Source: Streptomyces sp. BA2
GTDB taxonomy: Bacteria > Actinomycetota > Actinomycetes > Streptomycetales > Streptomycetaceae
Length of the DNA stretch: 64,000 bases
Assembly (NCBI RefSeq): GCF_009769735.1
Contig: NZ_WSRO01000002.1
Coordinates: 682,001-746,000 of the forward strand
Reading direction: 5' to 3'
Below the pieces are notes generated by a model. The model was not told the DNA's origin and did no database searches. It worked only from the letters and a program-made list of their open reading frames with translations. Below, one piece after another: positions 1 through 8,777 of this stretch. Position numbers and translations under genes: made by a program. How positions within the stretch are numbered: the stretch's first letter is position 1; the number at the start of each line of letters is the position of its first letter.

Positions 1-636
1 TCGCGCGTCGCCCTGGTCGGCCCGTCGGGCGCGGGCAAGTCCACGCTCGGCAGGCTGCTCGCCGGGATCTACGCACCGCGCAACGGTCACGTGACGCTGG
101 GCGGGGCCGAGCTGTCGGCCATGCCGGCGGAGGAAGTCCGCTCGCACGTGGCGCTGGTCAACCAGGAGCACCACGTCTTCGTGGGCTCGCTGCGCGACAA
201 CCTCTTGCTGGCCAGGACCGGGGCCCGGGACGCCGAACTGTGGGCGGCGCTCGGCGCGGTCGACGCGGACACCTGGGCACAGACCCTGAGCGAGGGCCTG
301 GATACCGAGGTGGGCTCGGGCGGCTTCGCCCTCACCCCGGCACAGGCCCAGCAGATCGCCCTTGCCCGCCTGGTCCTCGCCGACCCGCACACCTTGGTCC
401 TCGACGAGGCGACCTCGCTCCTGGACCCGCGCGCGGCACGCCACCTGGAGCGCTCCCTCGCGCGCGTCCTGGACGGCCGCACGGTCGTCGCCATCGCCCA
501 CCGGCTGCACACCGCGCACGACGCGGATGTCATCGCGGTGGTCGAGAACGGCCGGATCAGCGAGCTGGGCAGCCATGACGAGCTGGTGGGAGCGGGCGGC
601 GCGTACGCGGCGCTCTGGCGGTCCTGGCACGGGTAG
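1..636 (+). CDS. ABC transporter ATP-binding domain, C-terminal part (5' end outside window)
   Basis: Reading frame 1 is open from the first base, so the gene starts upstream. The visible 211 residues are an ABC nucleotide-binding domain: Walker A GPSGAGKST (nt 19-45), Q-loop VNQEHH, Walker B VLDEATS and switch IAHRL. This order with the C-terminal position fits exporter-type half transporters (membrane domain followed by ATPase), which drive efflux at the cytoplasmic membrane. The signature is degenerate: LTPAQ where LSGGQ is usual, so this half may carry a weak ATP site and pair with a partner subunit. Substrate cannot be inferred. Confidence 0.9.
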   Translation, partial: SRVALVGPSGAGKSTLGRLLAGIYAPRNGHVTLGGAELSAMPAEEVRSHVALVNQEHHVFVGSLRDNLLLARTGARDAELWAALGAVDADTWAQTLSEGLDTEVGSGGFALTPAQAQQIALARLVLADPHTLVLDEATSLLDPRAARHLERSLARVLDGRTVVAIAHRLHTAHDADVIAVVENGRISELGSHDELVGAGGAYAALWRSWHG

Positions 637-715
637 CGGTGCCGCGGCGGGACGGAGCGGCCCTTCTCGCTCTGTCCCGCCGAAGAGGACCGAAGCGAGA
701 AGAGCCGCCGTGCGG

Positions 716-1597
716 TCAACTGCCCCCGGAATCGGCGTTGTCGAGCACCTCGCGCAGCCTGAGCGCGAATTCGTCCGGCTTGCCCGGGTATCCGGACTCA
801 CCGTCCGTGAAGCCGCCGTGGTGACTCGGGAACACGGTCGGACGCTGCCCCAGGAGCGCGGCTGCCGCCTCCGAGGTACGCCAGGTGAGCACGCCCTCCG
901 ACTCCTCCCCCACCGCGATCACGATCCGCGTCGATGCCGCGGCGAGCGCGCCCACGTCGAGCTGATACCCACTGACCGCCCATGACCGGTCGGAGAGCAG
1001 CGGGTCGCCGCGCGAGCCGTCGTCCTCCGTCGGCAGGCCGAACGCGGCAGGATCGGGCGCGGGCTCGGCGAAGTAGGCGTCGGTGTACTCGCCCTGCCAA
1101 GACGTCATCGCGATAAAAGCCGCCATACCGGCACCCCAGCCGCTCTTGTCGTACGCCGCCAGAACACCGGCCCTTGCGCGCTCGGCCGCCGGGGCGTCGG
1201 GAAGCAGGGCGAGCAGCGGCGGCTCGTGCGCGACCAGGGTGGTCACGTCGTCGGGATCGGCCGCCACCAGTGCCAGCGCGACCACCGCTCCACCGCTGCT
1301 CCCGAACAGTTCGACGGGCCCGGCCCCCAGCGCCTGTATCAAGGCGTGCACGTCGCCGGCCTGGACCGTGGGGTCATGGTCGGTCCTGCCGTCGCTGCGG
1401 CTGCTGCGGCCGAGGCCACGTGGGTCGTAGGTGACCACGGTGCGGTCGGGGAAGCGGGCCGCCAGAGCTCCGAACTCTTCGGCGGTCATGGGCTGGCCGA
1501 TCATGAGCAGCGGGGGCCGCCCGTCCGCCGTCGGCACCGGGCCGCGGACGTCGTAGGCGAGCTCTGCCCCACGTGTGGTGAGCATGTGCGTTGTCAT
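716..1597 (-). CDS. alpha/beta hydrolase
   Basis: A 293-residue alpha/beta-hydrolase-fold protein. Visible: the strand-turn DPRGLGRS after beta4, nucleophile elbow GSSGG (Ser), and a C-terminal SHHGGF that supplies the catalytic His. This pattern fits small-molecule esterase/epoxide-hydrolase-like enzymes; the substrate is unknown. ATG at 1597 (MTTHMLTTRG) was chosen because the fold begins just after it; further in-frame starts lie 12 bases downstream and 21 bases upstream. It converges on the ABC gene and is separated from its leftward neighbour by the tandem repeats at 1666-1720. Confidence 0.82.
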   Translation of the reverse strand: MTTHMLTTRGAELAYDVRGPVPTADGRPPLLMIGQPMTAEEFGALAARFPDRTVVTYDPRGLGRSSRSDGRTDHDPTVQAGDVHALIQALGAGPVELFGSSGGAVVALALVAADPDDVTTLVAHEPPLLALLPDAPAAERARAGVLAAYDKSGWGAGMAAFIAMTSWQGEYTDAYFAEPAPDPAAFGLPTEDDGSRGDPLLSDRSWAVSGYQLDVGALAAASTRIVIAVGEESEGVLTWRTSEAAAALLGQRPTVFPSHHGGFTDGESGYPGKPDEFALRLREVLDNADSGGS

Positions 1598-1665
1598 GGC
1601 CGTGTAGACCCTGACCACGGCCGGAACTCATCGCCGGGGGCAGTACCGCACGAGAATCCGCCGTC

Positions 1666-1720
1666 AGATGAAGTTCCCCAGACGAACTTCCCCAGATGAA
1701 CTTCCTCAGATGAAGTTCAG
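1666..1720. repeat. four tandem 14-bp repeats with alternating GAAGTTC/GAACTTC core
   Basis: Units start at 1666, 1680, 1694 and 1708, consensus AGATGAASTTCCCC, exact 14-bp period. The 7-base core reads gaagttc, gaacttc, gaacttc, gaagttc, so outer and inner copies are inverted relative to one another. The last unit overlaps the stop codon of the gene at 1706-2500. The array lies in the gap upstream of the hydrolase start, so it could be a regulator-binding array or a slippage-generated microsatellite; nothing here decides. Confidence 0.75.
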
Positions 1721-2500
1721 TGCCGCCGCCCCGCCCACTCCCCCGAGCAGCATGAAGGCCGGCATCAGGACCTTCAGCTCGATCCAGCTGCCCGCCCGGA
1801 ACCGCATCAGCTTCGGCGGTCCCACGGGGTACCAGCGCTTGCGGCCGATGGGGATGGGCCACAGGATCGGGCAGCCGGAGACCGTGAGCGCGTCCCCGAT
1901 GTCGTGCACCAGGGCGCCGAGCACGACCGGCAGCCCCAGCCAGAGGTACTCCTGGCCCGGTGCGGTGAACAGCCAGTCCGCGCCGTTCCCGGGCTTGTCC
2001 AGGATCCCGGCGAGGATCCAGGCGCTCGTCGCGGCGAGCAGCCACACCAGCACATCGCTGCTCGACCCCCGCGCGGCCCGCCACAGCAGGCCTTCGATGG
2101 CGAGCACCATGTGGACGAAGAGCAGCGCGAGAACCGCCCAGCGGCCGCCGAAGATGGCGAGAGCGGAAGAGCCGGCCCCGATCAGGACGGCCCACAGCCA
2201 GGTGTGCGTGAGGGTGCGGTGTCCGCCGGCCCGGCGCGGGTCGCCCTGCTTGCGGGTGGCCTTGTAGACGGCGGCCGAGAGCTTGTCGACGATCTCGCAC
2301 AGGCCTCGCGAGACGGGTCCGAAGGCCCGCGAGATGGTCGCCGACTTGTGGTCGAGGTCGGGCGCGAGCGCGGCCCCGGCGCAGATCAAGGCTCCGACGA
2401 GGAGGACCGGCCAGGGCATCGTGTGCCCCGCGGCCGCCGCGGCCGCTCCGACGCCGAGCCAGGCCGCCGCCCCCGACAGTGAGTGTGCCGGACCCATCAT
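1706..2500 (-). CDS. YdjM-like membrane metal-dependent hydrolase
   Basis: A 264-residue polytopic membrane protein. It begins MMGPAHSLSG, followed by hydrophobic segments, an APDLDHKSATIS motif and a GGHRTLTHTW motif, the Asp/His pattern of the YdjM/DUF457 family of membrane-bound putative metal-dependent hydrolases. Start at 2500 puts the conserved HS near the N terminus as in that family. The family is named for a predicted hydrolase activity but its physiological substrate is poorly known. It diverges from the helicase gene; the shared upstream region is 2501-2621. Confidence 0.8.
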   Translation of the reverse strand: MMGPAHSLSGAAAWLGVGAAAAAAGHTMPWPVLLVGALICAGAALAPDLDHKSATISRAFGPVSRGLCEIVDKLSAAVYKATRKQGDPRRAGGHRTLTHTWLWAVLIGAGSSALAIFGGRWAVLALLFVHMVLAIEGLLWRAARGSSSDVLVWLLAATSAWILAGILDKPGNGADWLFTAPGQEYLWLGLPVVLGALVHDIGDALTVSGCPILWPIPIGRKRWYPVGPPKLMRFRAGSWIELKVLMPAFMLLGGVGGAAALNFI

Positions 2501-2621
2501 GGCTGTTCCCCGCCCCATTTCTGTTGTGCTGACGCCCCGTTGGCCACACAGCGTAGCGTTCGTGATCTTCGTACAGACCGCCGGTTCCCGGATCGGGACA
2601 GAAGGAAGGCAAGATGGGGGT

Positions 2622-5135
2622 GTGACCCTTATTGATCAGCTGCCGCCGGATGCCGACCCCGATGCCCTCTTCGAAGCCTTCTCCTCGTGGGCCGAGGAGA
2701 CGGGGATCACTCTCTATCCGGCTCAGGAGGAGGCGCTGATCGAGGTGGTCTCCGGAGCCAACGTGATCTTGTCCACTCCGACCGGCTCCGGAAAGAGCCT
2801 GGTCGCGGCGGGTGCGCACTTCACGGCGCTGGCCCAGGACAAGGTCACCTTCTACACGGCGCCGATCAAGGCGCTGGTGTCGGAGAAGTTCTTCGACCTG
2901 TGCAAGCTCTTCGGCACCGAGAACGTCGGCATGCTGACCGGCGACGCGTCCGTGAACTCCGACGCCCCCGTCATCTGCTGCACGGCCGAGGTCCTCGCGT
3001 CGATCGCGCTGCGGGACGGCAAGAACGCCGACGTCGGCCAGGTCGTGATGGACGAGTTCCATTTCTACGCGGAGGGGGACCGCGGCTGGGCCTGGCAGAT
3101 CCCGATCCTCGAGCTGCCGCAGGCGCAGTTCATCCTCATGTCCGCGACGCTCGGCGACGTCTCGATGTTCGAGAAGGACCTGACACGGCGCACGGGACGC
3201 CCCACGTCGGTGGTCCGCTCCGCGACCCGCCCCGTCCCTCTGTCGTACGAGTACCGTCTGACGCCGATCACGGAGACGCTCACCGAGCTCCTCGAGACCA
3301 AGCAGGCGCCGGTCTACATCGTGCACTTCACGCAGGCACAGGCCGTCGAGCGCGCGCAGTCGCTGATGAGCATCAACATGTGCACGCGTGAGGAGAAGGA
3401 CAAGATCGCCGAGCTGATCGGCAGCTTCCGCTTCACCACCAAGTTCGGCCGCAACCTCTCGCGGTACGTCCGCCACGGGATCGGCGTGCACCACGCGGGC
3501 ATGCTGCCCAAGTACCGGCGTCTCGTCGAGAAGCTGGCGCAGGCCGGTCTCCTGAAGGTCATCTGCGGCACGGACACCCTCGGCGTCGGTGTCAACGTCC
3601 CGATCCGCACGGTCCTTTTCACCGCCCTCACCAAGTACGACGGCACGCGCGTACGGACCCTGCGCGCCCGGGAGTTCCACCAGATCGCGGGCCGCGCGGG
3701 ACGCGCGGGCTTCGACACGGCGGGCCTGGTCGTGGCGCAGGCGCCCGAGCACGTCATCGAGAACGAGAAGGCGCTCAACAAGGCGGGCGACGACCCTAAG
3801 AAGCGCCGCAAGGTAGTGCGCAAAAAGGCGCCCGAGGGCTTCGTGGGGTGGACCGAGGCCGGGTTCGAGAAGCTCATCAACTCCGAGCCCGAGCCGCTGA
3901 CCTCCCGCTTCCGCGTCACGCACACCATGCTCCTCGCGGTGATCGCCCGCCCGGGCAACGCCTTCGAGGCGATGCGTCACCTTCTTGAGGACAACCACGA
4001 GCCGCGCAAGCAGCAGCTGCGCCACATCCGCCGCGCCATCGCCATCTACCGCTCGCTGCTCGACGGCGGCGTGGTCGAGAAGCTCGACGAGCCGGACGCC
4101 TCGGGCCGCATCGTGCGTCTGACGGTCGACCTGCAGCAGGACTTCGCGCTCAACCAGCCGCTGTCGACGTTCGCCCTCGCCGCCTTCGACCTGCTCGACC
4201 AGGAATCCCCCTCGTACGCCCTCGACATGGTGTCCGTCGTCGAGTCCACCCTGGACGATCCGCGTCAGATCCTCGCCGCCCAGCAGAACAAGGCACGCGG
4301 CGAGGCCGTGGCCCTGATGAAGGCGGACGGCGTCGAGTACGAGGACCGCATGGAGCGGCTCCAGGACATCACGTACCCCAAGCCGCTGGAGGAGCTCCTC
4401 TTCCACGCGTACAACACCTACAAGACGAGCCACCCGTGGGTCGGCGACCACCCGCTCTCCCCCAAGTCCGTGATCCGCGACATGTACGAACGGGCGCTGT
4501 CCTTCACGGAGTTCACGTCCTTCTACGAGCTCGCCCGCACCGAGGGCATCGTGCTGCGCTACCTCGCGAGCGCGTACAAGGCCCTTGAGCACACCATCCC
4601 GGACGACCTGAAGTCCGAGGACCTGGAAGACCTCATCGCCTGGCTCGGCGAGATGGTCCGACAGGTCGACTCCAGCCTCCTCGACGAGTGGGAGCAGCTC
4701 GCCAACCCCGAGGTCATGACGGCGGAGGAGGCCCAGGAGAAGGCCGATCAGGTCAAGCCGGTCACGGCCAACGCCCGCGCCTTCCGCGTCCTGGTCCGCA
4801 ACGCCCTCTTCCGCCGCGTCGAGCTCGCCGCGCTCGACCACGTCGAGGAGCTGGGCGAACTGGACGCCGATTCCGGCTGGGACGCGGACGCCTGGGGCGC
4901 GGCCATGGACAAGTACTGGGACGAGTACGAAGATCTCGGCACCGGTCCCGACGCCCGCGGACCCAAGCTGCTGCTCATCGAGGAGGAGCCGGAGCACGGT
5001 CTGTGGCGCGTCCGGCAGACGTTCGCCGACCCGAACGGCGACCATGACTGGGGTATCAGCGCGGAGGTCGATCTCGCGGCCTCCGACGAGGAGGGCCGCG
5101 CCGTCGTCCGCGTCACCGACGTCGGCCAGCTCTGA
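2622..5135 (+). CDS. Ski2-like DEAD/DEAH-box helicase (DUF3516-type)
   Basis: 837 residues. Motif I TPTGSGKS (residues 52-59), motif II DEFH (144-147), motif III SAT (174-176) and motif VI QIAGRAGRAGFD place it in superfamily 2, Ski2-like. The long C-terminal half has no helicase motifs and matches the all-alpha region annotated as DUF3516 in actinobacterial proteins. It should unwind RNA or DNA using ATP in the cytoplasm; the specific process is unknown. The GTG at 2622 is preceded by GAAGGAAGG at a good distance; upstream in-frame sequence is low-complexity and unlikely to be translated. Confidence 0.92.
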   Translation: MTLIDQLPPDADPDALFEAFSSWAEETGITLYPAQEEALIEVVSGANVILSTPTGSGKSLVAAGAHFTALAQDKVTFYTAPIKALVSEKFFDLCKLFGTENVGMLTGDASVNSDAPVICCTAEVLASIALRDGKNADVGQVVMDEFHFYAEGDRGWAWQIPILELPQAQFILMSATLGDVSMFEKDLTRRTGRPTSVVRSATRPVPLSYEYRLTPITETLTELLETKQAPVYIVHFTQAQAVERAQSLMSINMCTREEKDKIAELIGSFRFTTKFGRNLSRYVRHGIGVHHAGMLPKYRRLVEKLAQAGLLKVICGTDTLGVGVNVPIRTVLFTALTKYDGTRVRTLRAREFHQIAGRAGRAGFDTAGLVVAQAPEHVIENEKALNKAGDDPKKRRKVVRKKAPEGFVGWTEAGFEKLINSEPEPLTSRFRVTHTMLLAVIARPGNAFEAMRHLLEDNHEPRKQQLRHIRRAIAIYRSLLDGGVVEKLDEPDASGRIVRLTVDLQQDFALNQPLSTFALAAFDLLDQESPSYALDMVSVVESTLDDPRQILAAQQNKARGEAVALMKADGVEYEDRMERLQDITYPKPLEELLFHAYNTYKTSHPWVGDHPLSPKSVIRDMYERALSFTEFTSFYELARTEGIVLRYLASAYKALEHTIPDDLKSEDLEDLIAWLGEMVRQVDSSLLDEWEQLANPEVMTAEEAQEKADQVKPVTANARAFRVLVRNALFRRVELAALDHVEELGELDADSGWDADAWGAAMDKYWDEYEDLGTGPDARGPKLLLIEEEPEHGLWRVRQTFADPNGDHDWGISAEVDLAASDEEGRAVVRVTDVGQL

Positions 5136-5183
5136 CCGCTGACCGCACCGAGCTTCCCCCCGGACAGGAGTCGAGGAACCGCC

Positions 5184-6089
5184 ATGAACAATCCCGCCGA
5201 CCGGCTTGTCGACCTGCTGGACCTGGAGCAGATCGAGCTCAACATCTTCCGTGGCCGCAGCCCGCAGGAGTCCTTGCAGCGGGTGTTCGGCGGGCAGGTC
5301 GCGGGGCAGGCTCTGGTGGCCGCCGGGCGCACCACCGAGGGCCAGCGTCCGGTGCACTCGCTGCACGCCTACTTCCTGCGGCCCGGCCGCCCGGGCGTGC
5401 CGATCGTGTACCAGGTCGAGCGGGTGCGGGACGGGCGCTCCTTCACCACGCGCCGGGTGACCGCGGTCCAGCAGGGTCGCACCATCTTCAATCTCACCGC
5501 CTCCTTCCATCAGCCCGAAGAGGGCGCGTTCGAGCACCAGCTGCCGCCGCGCATCACGGCTCCCGACCCCGAGTCGCTGCCGACGGTCGCCCAGGAGATC
5601 ACCGAGCATCTGGGCGAACTTCCTGAGCAGCTTGAGCGGATGGCCAGACGCCAGCCCTTCGACATCCGCTACGTGGACCGGCTGCGCTGGACCGCCGAGG
5701 AGATCAAGGACGCCGAGCCGCGCAGCGCGGTCTGGATGCGCGCGGTGGGCCCGCTCGGCGACGACCCCCTCGTCCACACCTGCGCGCTGACGTACGCGAG
5801 CGACATGACGCTCCTGGACGCCGTCCGCATCCCGGTGGAACCGCTGTGGGGCCCGCGCGGCTTCGACATGGCTTCGCTGGACCACGCCATGTGGTTCCAC
5901 CGCCCCTTCCGCGCCGACGAGTGGTTCCTCTACGACCAGGAGTCCCCGATCGCGACGGGCGGCCGCGGTCTCGCGCGAGGTCGTATCTACGACATCGAGG
6001 GCAGGCTGCTGGTCTCGGTCGTACAGGAAGGGCTCTTCCGGGCCTACGGAGAGCGGCACATGGACGGCCGCCCGTCGACGGGTTCGTGA
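5184..6089 (+). CDS. tesB: acyl-CoA thioesterase II
   Basis: A 301-residue double hot-dog protein matching TesB in length and layout: N-terminal half with VFGGQVAGQAL, C-terminal half with SLDHAMWFHRPFRADEW carrying the conserved Asp and aromatic residues. It hydrolyses acyl-CoA to free fatty acid and CoA in the cytoplasm. ATG at 5184 is preceded by GGACAGGAGTCGAGG. It follows the helicase by 48 bases on the same strand and may be cotranscribed. Confidence 0.93.
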   Translation: MNNPADRLVDLLDLEQIELNIFRGRSPQESLQRVFGGQVAGQALVAAGRTTEGQRPVHSLHAYFLRPGRPGVPIVYQVERVRDGRSFTTRRVTAVQQGRTIFNLTASFHQPEEGAFEHQLPPRITAPDPESLPTVAQEITEHLGELPEQLERMARRQPFDIRYVDRLRWTAEEIKDAEPRSAVWMRAVGPLGDDPLVHTCALTYASDMTLLDAVRIPVEPLWGPRGFDMASLDHAMWFHRPFRADEWFLYDQESPIATGGRGLARGRIYDIEGRLLVSVVQEGLFRAYGERHMDGRPSTGS

Positions 6090-6220
6090 CGCCCACCGAT
6101 GGGTGAGCGAGGGGTCGCGTGAGCCCGGCTTGCAAAGGGGCATTTGTGCCTCCGGTCGGTACGGGTAAGGAAGAGCGAGGGATGGGGCGTTGCTGAGGGA
6201 TGTTGATGGGGGATGAGGAC

Positions 6221-6718
6221 ATGACCGGGGAGCGCGACCGCCTGCTCGCCGACGCTGTGCGGCTCCGCGAGGACGGTCGCCGCGAGGAGGCGAAGGAGCG
6301 ACTGCTGGCCCTGTGCGAGCGGTTCCCTCTGGACGCGGAGGTGGCGTACCAGACCGCGTGGGTGCACGACACACTCGGCCTGGAGGCCGAGGCGGTGCCG
6401 CACTATGTACGTGCGGTCGAGGGATCAGGCCTTTCTCCTGATGACCGCCGGGGAGCGCTCCTGGGGCTGGGCAGCACCTATCGCGTCCTTGGCCGGTATC
6501 CAGAAGCCGTCACGACCTTGGGCGACGCGGCGGCCGGGTTTCCTGACGACGCCGCCCTCAAGACCTTCCTGGCCATGGCCCTCTACAACACCGGCCGGGC
6601 ACGCGACGCGATGGAGATCCTGCTGACCCTGCTCGCCGCCACGAGCCAGGACCCGGACATCGCCGGCTACCGTCCCGCGATCGAGCACTACGCCAAGGAT
6701 CTCGACGCGACCATGTAG
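6221..6718 (+). CDS. tetratricopeptide-repeat protein
   Basis: About 165 residues, almost entirely TPR-like helical hairpins (AVRLREDGRREEAKERLLAL, TAWVHDTLGLEAEAVPHYV, GLGSTYRVLGRYPEAVTTLG). This is a protein-protein interaction scaffold with no catalytic residues and no signal peptide. ATG at 6221 (MTGERDRLL) is preferred because GATGAGG precedes it and the first TPR starts there; ATGs at 6200 and 6206 are in frame. The partner is unknown. Confidence 0.82.
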   Translation: MTGERDRLLADAVRLREDGRREEAKERLLALCERFPLDAEVAYQTAWVHDTLGLEAEAVPHYVRAVEGSGLSPDDRRGALLGLGSTYRVLGRYPEAVTTLGDAAAGFPDDAALKTFLAMALYNTGRARDAMEILLTLLAATSQDPDIAGYRPAIEHYAKDLDATM

Positions 6719-6782
6719 TGGCGCAACGCGCGACCGGGTCCTGCCCTCACGCTCGCCTGGCCGCGCTCGCCTGGGGCTCTGG

Positions 6783-7490
6783 CTATGCTCCCCTGCGACG
6801 CATCCACTTGAGTAGGCCGCGTGGCTCCGACGCCCGCTCTGTCTTCCCTTCTTCGGGCAGTGCGGCGGGTCGTGCTTCGTGATGCGGCGCGGGGTGGGGG
6901 CTCGGCTCGACATCGGGCTGTGCCCCAAAGCCAGGGAAGGCACCGGGCGCCGGATCGGACCCAGGCTTCGGCGCGGGCCGCGGTGCCGGGCGCAGTCCTC
7001 GGGCCTGGGAGAGGCCGATGGTGAGGTTGGCCCGCAGCCAGCGGATCTCGTCCGGATCGTCCGCGGTCGTGATCTTCTGAATGATCCGTCCCGCCGGTGA
7101 CTCCGGTGCGCCCTGTCCGAAGGACTGGGGCATGAGCCTTCGTACGTATGCGCGTTCGTACGGATCCTTGATGATTTCCGCGATCTGAACCGGGTCGAGC
7201 AGCGAGGCCACAGCCGCGGCACGCTCCCAGGGGTCGTCGGACTGCCGCAGCAGCGCTCCCGCATGGCGGCCCCGCCAGTTCCGTGCCCGCAGGTCGACGC
7301 CCGCCTCCAGCTGGGCGCGGATCGTGCCGGGCGCTCGACCGGTGAGCAGACCGGCGTTGACCTCGGACTCGGCGAAATGCTTCAGCTCTTCGGCCAGATA
7401 CAGCCAGACCACCGCTCGGTAGCGATTGAGGTAGAACTTCACCGGCGTTGTCTCGCACCAGCGGGGCTCTCCGGGCGTCGGCTGGATCAT
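6783..7490 (-). CDS. conserved hypothetical protein
   Basis: 235 residues, not recognised. The N-terminal 150 residues look helical, with paired hairpins that could be HEAT/ARM-like, and contain LYLAEELKHFAESEVNAG; the C terminus is Pro/Ala/Arg-rich low complexity ending KWMRRRGA. No signal peptide or membrane segment. ATG at 7490 was chosen because sequence upstream is low-complexity. It is the last gene of the conserved-looking left block; the following genes have a different character. Confidence 0.6.
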   Translation of the reverse strand: MIQPTPGEPRWCETTPVKFYLNRYRAVVWLYLAEELKHFAESEVNAGLLTGRAPGTIRAQLEAGVDLRARNWRGRHAGALLRQSDDPWERAAAVASLLDPVQIAEIIKDPYERAYVRRLMPQSFGQGAPESPAGRIIQKITTADDPDEIRWLRANLTIGLSQARGLRPAPRPAPKPGSDPAPGAFPGFGAQPDVEPSPHPAPHHEARPAALPEEGKTERASEPRGLLKWMRRRGA

Positions 7491-7643
7491 GCCTTGAGCT
7501 GGGGGTTCCCGGGGGTGCTGGGTGGTGGCGGGTGGTGTCGAGTGGCGCTTCCCTTGCTCCCCAGTCGCTCCCCCTGGCGCCACGCCTCCCCAGATTCTCC
7601 CCGAAAAGGACCCCACGGCAGCGGCCGCGAGCTGCCCGGATAG

Positions 7644-7883
7644 CTACACCGGGGCCTCCCCAGCGTGGCCGGGTTCGTAAGGCAGGCCAGCCTTCAGCGC
7701 CGCTTCGCGGCGGTCTCTCTCTATGACGAGGACGCAGGTGCGGCAGGCGCGGACTTCCTCTTCGCCGCCATGTCGGGGGTGGACCTTCTTGACGGTGGCA
7801 GTCTCGACTTCGCCGGCTGCAGGGTGGCGGAAGCAGACCCCCGGGGCCCAGGTATAGAGGGCGAGGATCTCTTCGCTGTCCAT
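7644..7883 (-). CDS. small hypothetical protein with CxxC
   Basis: 79 residues starting MDSEEILALYTW, with a single ACRTC pair and a charged C terminus. The ATG at 7883 has GGAGACGGG just upstream. A family resembling this is common beside XRE-type regulators in Streptomyces (recalled, not verified). It is divergent from the XRE gene at 8119. Confidence 0.6.
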   Translation of the reverse strand: MDSEEILALYTWAPGVCFRHPAAGEVETATVKKVHPRHGGEEEVRACRTCVLVIERDRREAALKAGLPYEPGHAGEAPV

Positions 7884-8085
7884 GTCCCGTCGTCTCCTGT
7901 GGGTTGGGCTGGCTGCTGCTGGGGTGACGCTCATAGTTCCCTCCCTGCCCAACGGAAACCGCAGGTCAGGCGATGCTCACTCTTTCGAGTGAACGTGCGT
8001 TCGAATCTCGGACACTACCTTCAGCCCTGCGGCATATGCCAGAGCCGCAGGGCTCGTGTCGGAAGTAGCGACCGTTTGGGTACTG

Positions 8086-8111
8086 ACACAAGATCGTTTT
8101 AGTCTTTGTGT
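8086..8111. promoter_or_regulatory. imperfect dyad, candidate operator of the adjacent XRE gene
   Basis: ACACAAGA at 8086-8093 is mirrored by TCTTTGTGT at 8103-8111, in the divergent gap between the gene at 7883 and the XRE gene at 8119. A -10-like TAGTCT (8100-8105) sits inside it, so a bound repressor would block transcription. Autoregulation by the XRE protein is an inference. Confidence 0.45.
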
Positions 8112-8118
8112 TCTCAGG

Positions 8119-8358
8119 GTGCCCTCTCGCCGTACCCCCCGACCCGACTGGGTCCTCGCCCGTCGAGTTGCCCTCGGCCACCGCATAGCCCAACTGCGCC
8201 AGGCTGCCGAGCTGTCGCAAGAGGAGCTAGGTAACCGCGCGGGACTGGAGCGTCGCAGCATTCAGCGCTACGAGAGCGCTGCTCGCGACCCGCGATACTC
8301 GGACCTGCTGCTCATCGCATATGCGCTGCGAGTACACGTCACTGACCTCCTCCACTGA
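8119..8358 (+). CDS. XRE-family helix-turn-helix regulator
   Basis: About 79 residues: a single XRE/Cro-type HTH (GHRIAQLRQAAELSQEELGN, then GLERRSIQRYESAARDPRYS) and a short tail. It is the size of a phage or plasmid Cro-like repressor. The start is uncertain: GTG at 8119 leaves a compact HTH; ATG at 8056 would add 21 residues and run through the upstream dyad. Confidence 0.75.
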   Translation: MPSRRTPRPDWVLARRVALGHRIAQLRQAAELSQEELGNRAGLERRSIQRYESAARDPRYSDLLLIAYALRVHVTDLLH

Positions 8359-8612
8359 GGTGCCAGTCGCGCGTGGGGGCGCTGCGACCAACCATCACCG
8401 TTGATGACCAGTATTGAAATGCATATATGCACGCAGCGGAAGCCCGTGGCAAGGACAGGTAAAGACATTCCGTTCGCGCCCCGTGTGAACCGATCACCCC
8501 AGGTCAAGCTAGGGGTAACGATTCACCAGAAGGTCACACCTCGCGCACGCCGCATCCCCATCTAGCCCCGCCCGCCGTCCAGTCCGCCGCGCCCGGACGA
8601 CGGACGGGAGTC
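8359..8612. other. convergent intergenic gap with an AT-rich palindrome
   Basis: No gene seen. It contains the perfect 12-bp palindrome TGCATATATGCA at 8420-8431, within AT-rich surroundings unusual for this GC-rich DNA, and a GC-rich inverted repeat around 8560-8605 that may terminate the leftward gene ending at 8613. Confidence 0.4.
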
Positions 8613-8777
8613 TCAGCCTTGCGGCTGCCGCGCCCGGTTCGGCCACCGCGTCTTGGTGTATGCGTGGAAGTGGTCGCCCTTGTGGGCCGGTCCGAGGGTG
8701 CAGTGCAGGACGTCGTCGGGCTTCTTGCTCCAGCACAGGCCCTGGATCTCGATGCGCGCGTAATTGGGGGCGTTCAT
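8613..8777 (-). CDS. small hypothetical protein
   Basis: 54 residues, MNAPNYARIEIQ start, with Cys and His positions (GLCWSKKPDD, HCTLGPAHKGDHFH) that could bind a metal. Its ATG overlaps the stop of the gene at 8774-9187 by four bases, so the two are translationally coupled. Confidence 0.6.
   Translation of the reverse strand: MNAPNYARIEIQGLCWSKKPDDVLHCTLGPAHKGDHFHAYTKTRWPNRARQPQG

Noticed and set aside
1..1597. A fragment of a natural-product gene cluster (ABC exporter plus hydrolase).
   Set aside because: Two genes with generic functions and no biosynthetic enzyme nearby do not support it.
1374..6374. A very long open frame on the minus strand opposite the helicase and thioesterase genes.
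   Set aside because: It is antisense to two well-supported genes, has no recognisable domains, and results from codon bias in high-GC DNA.
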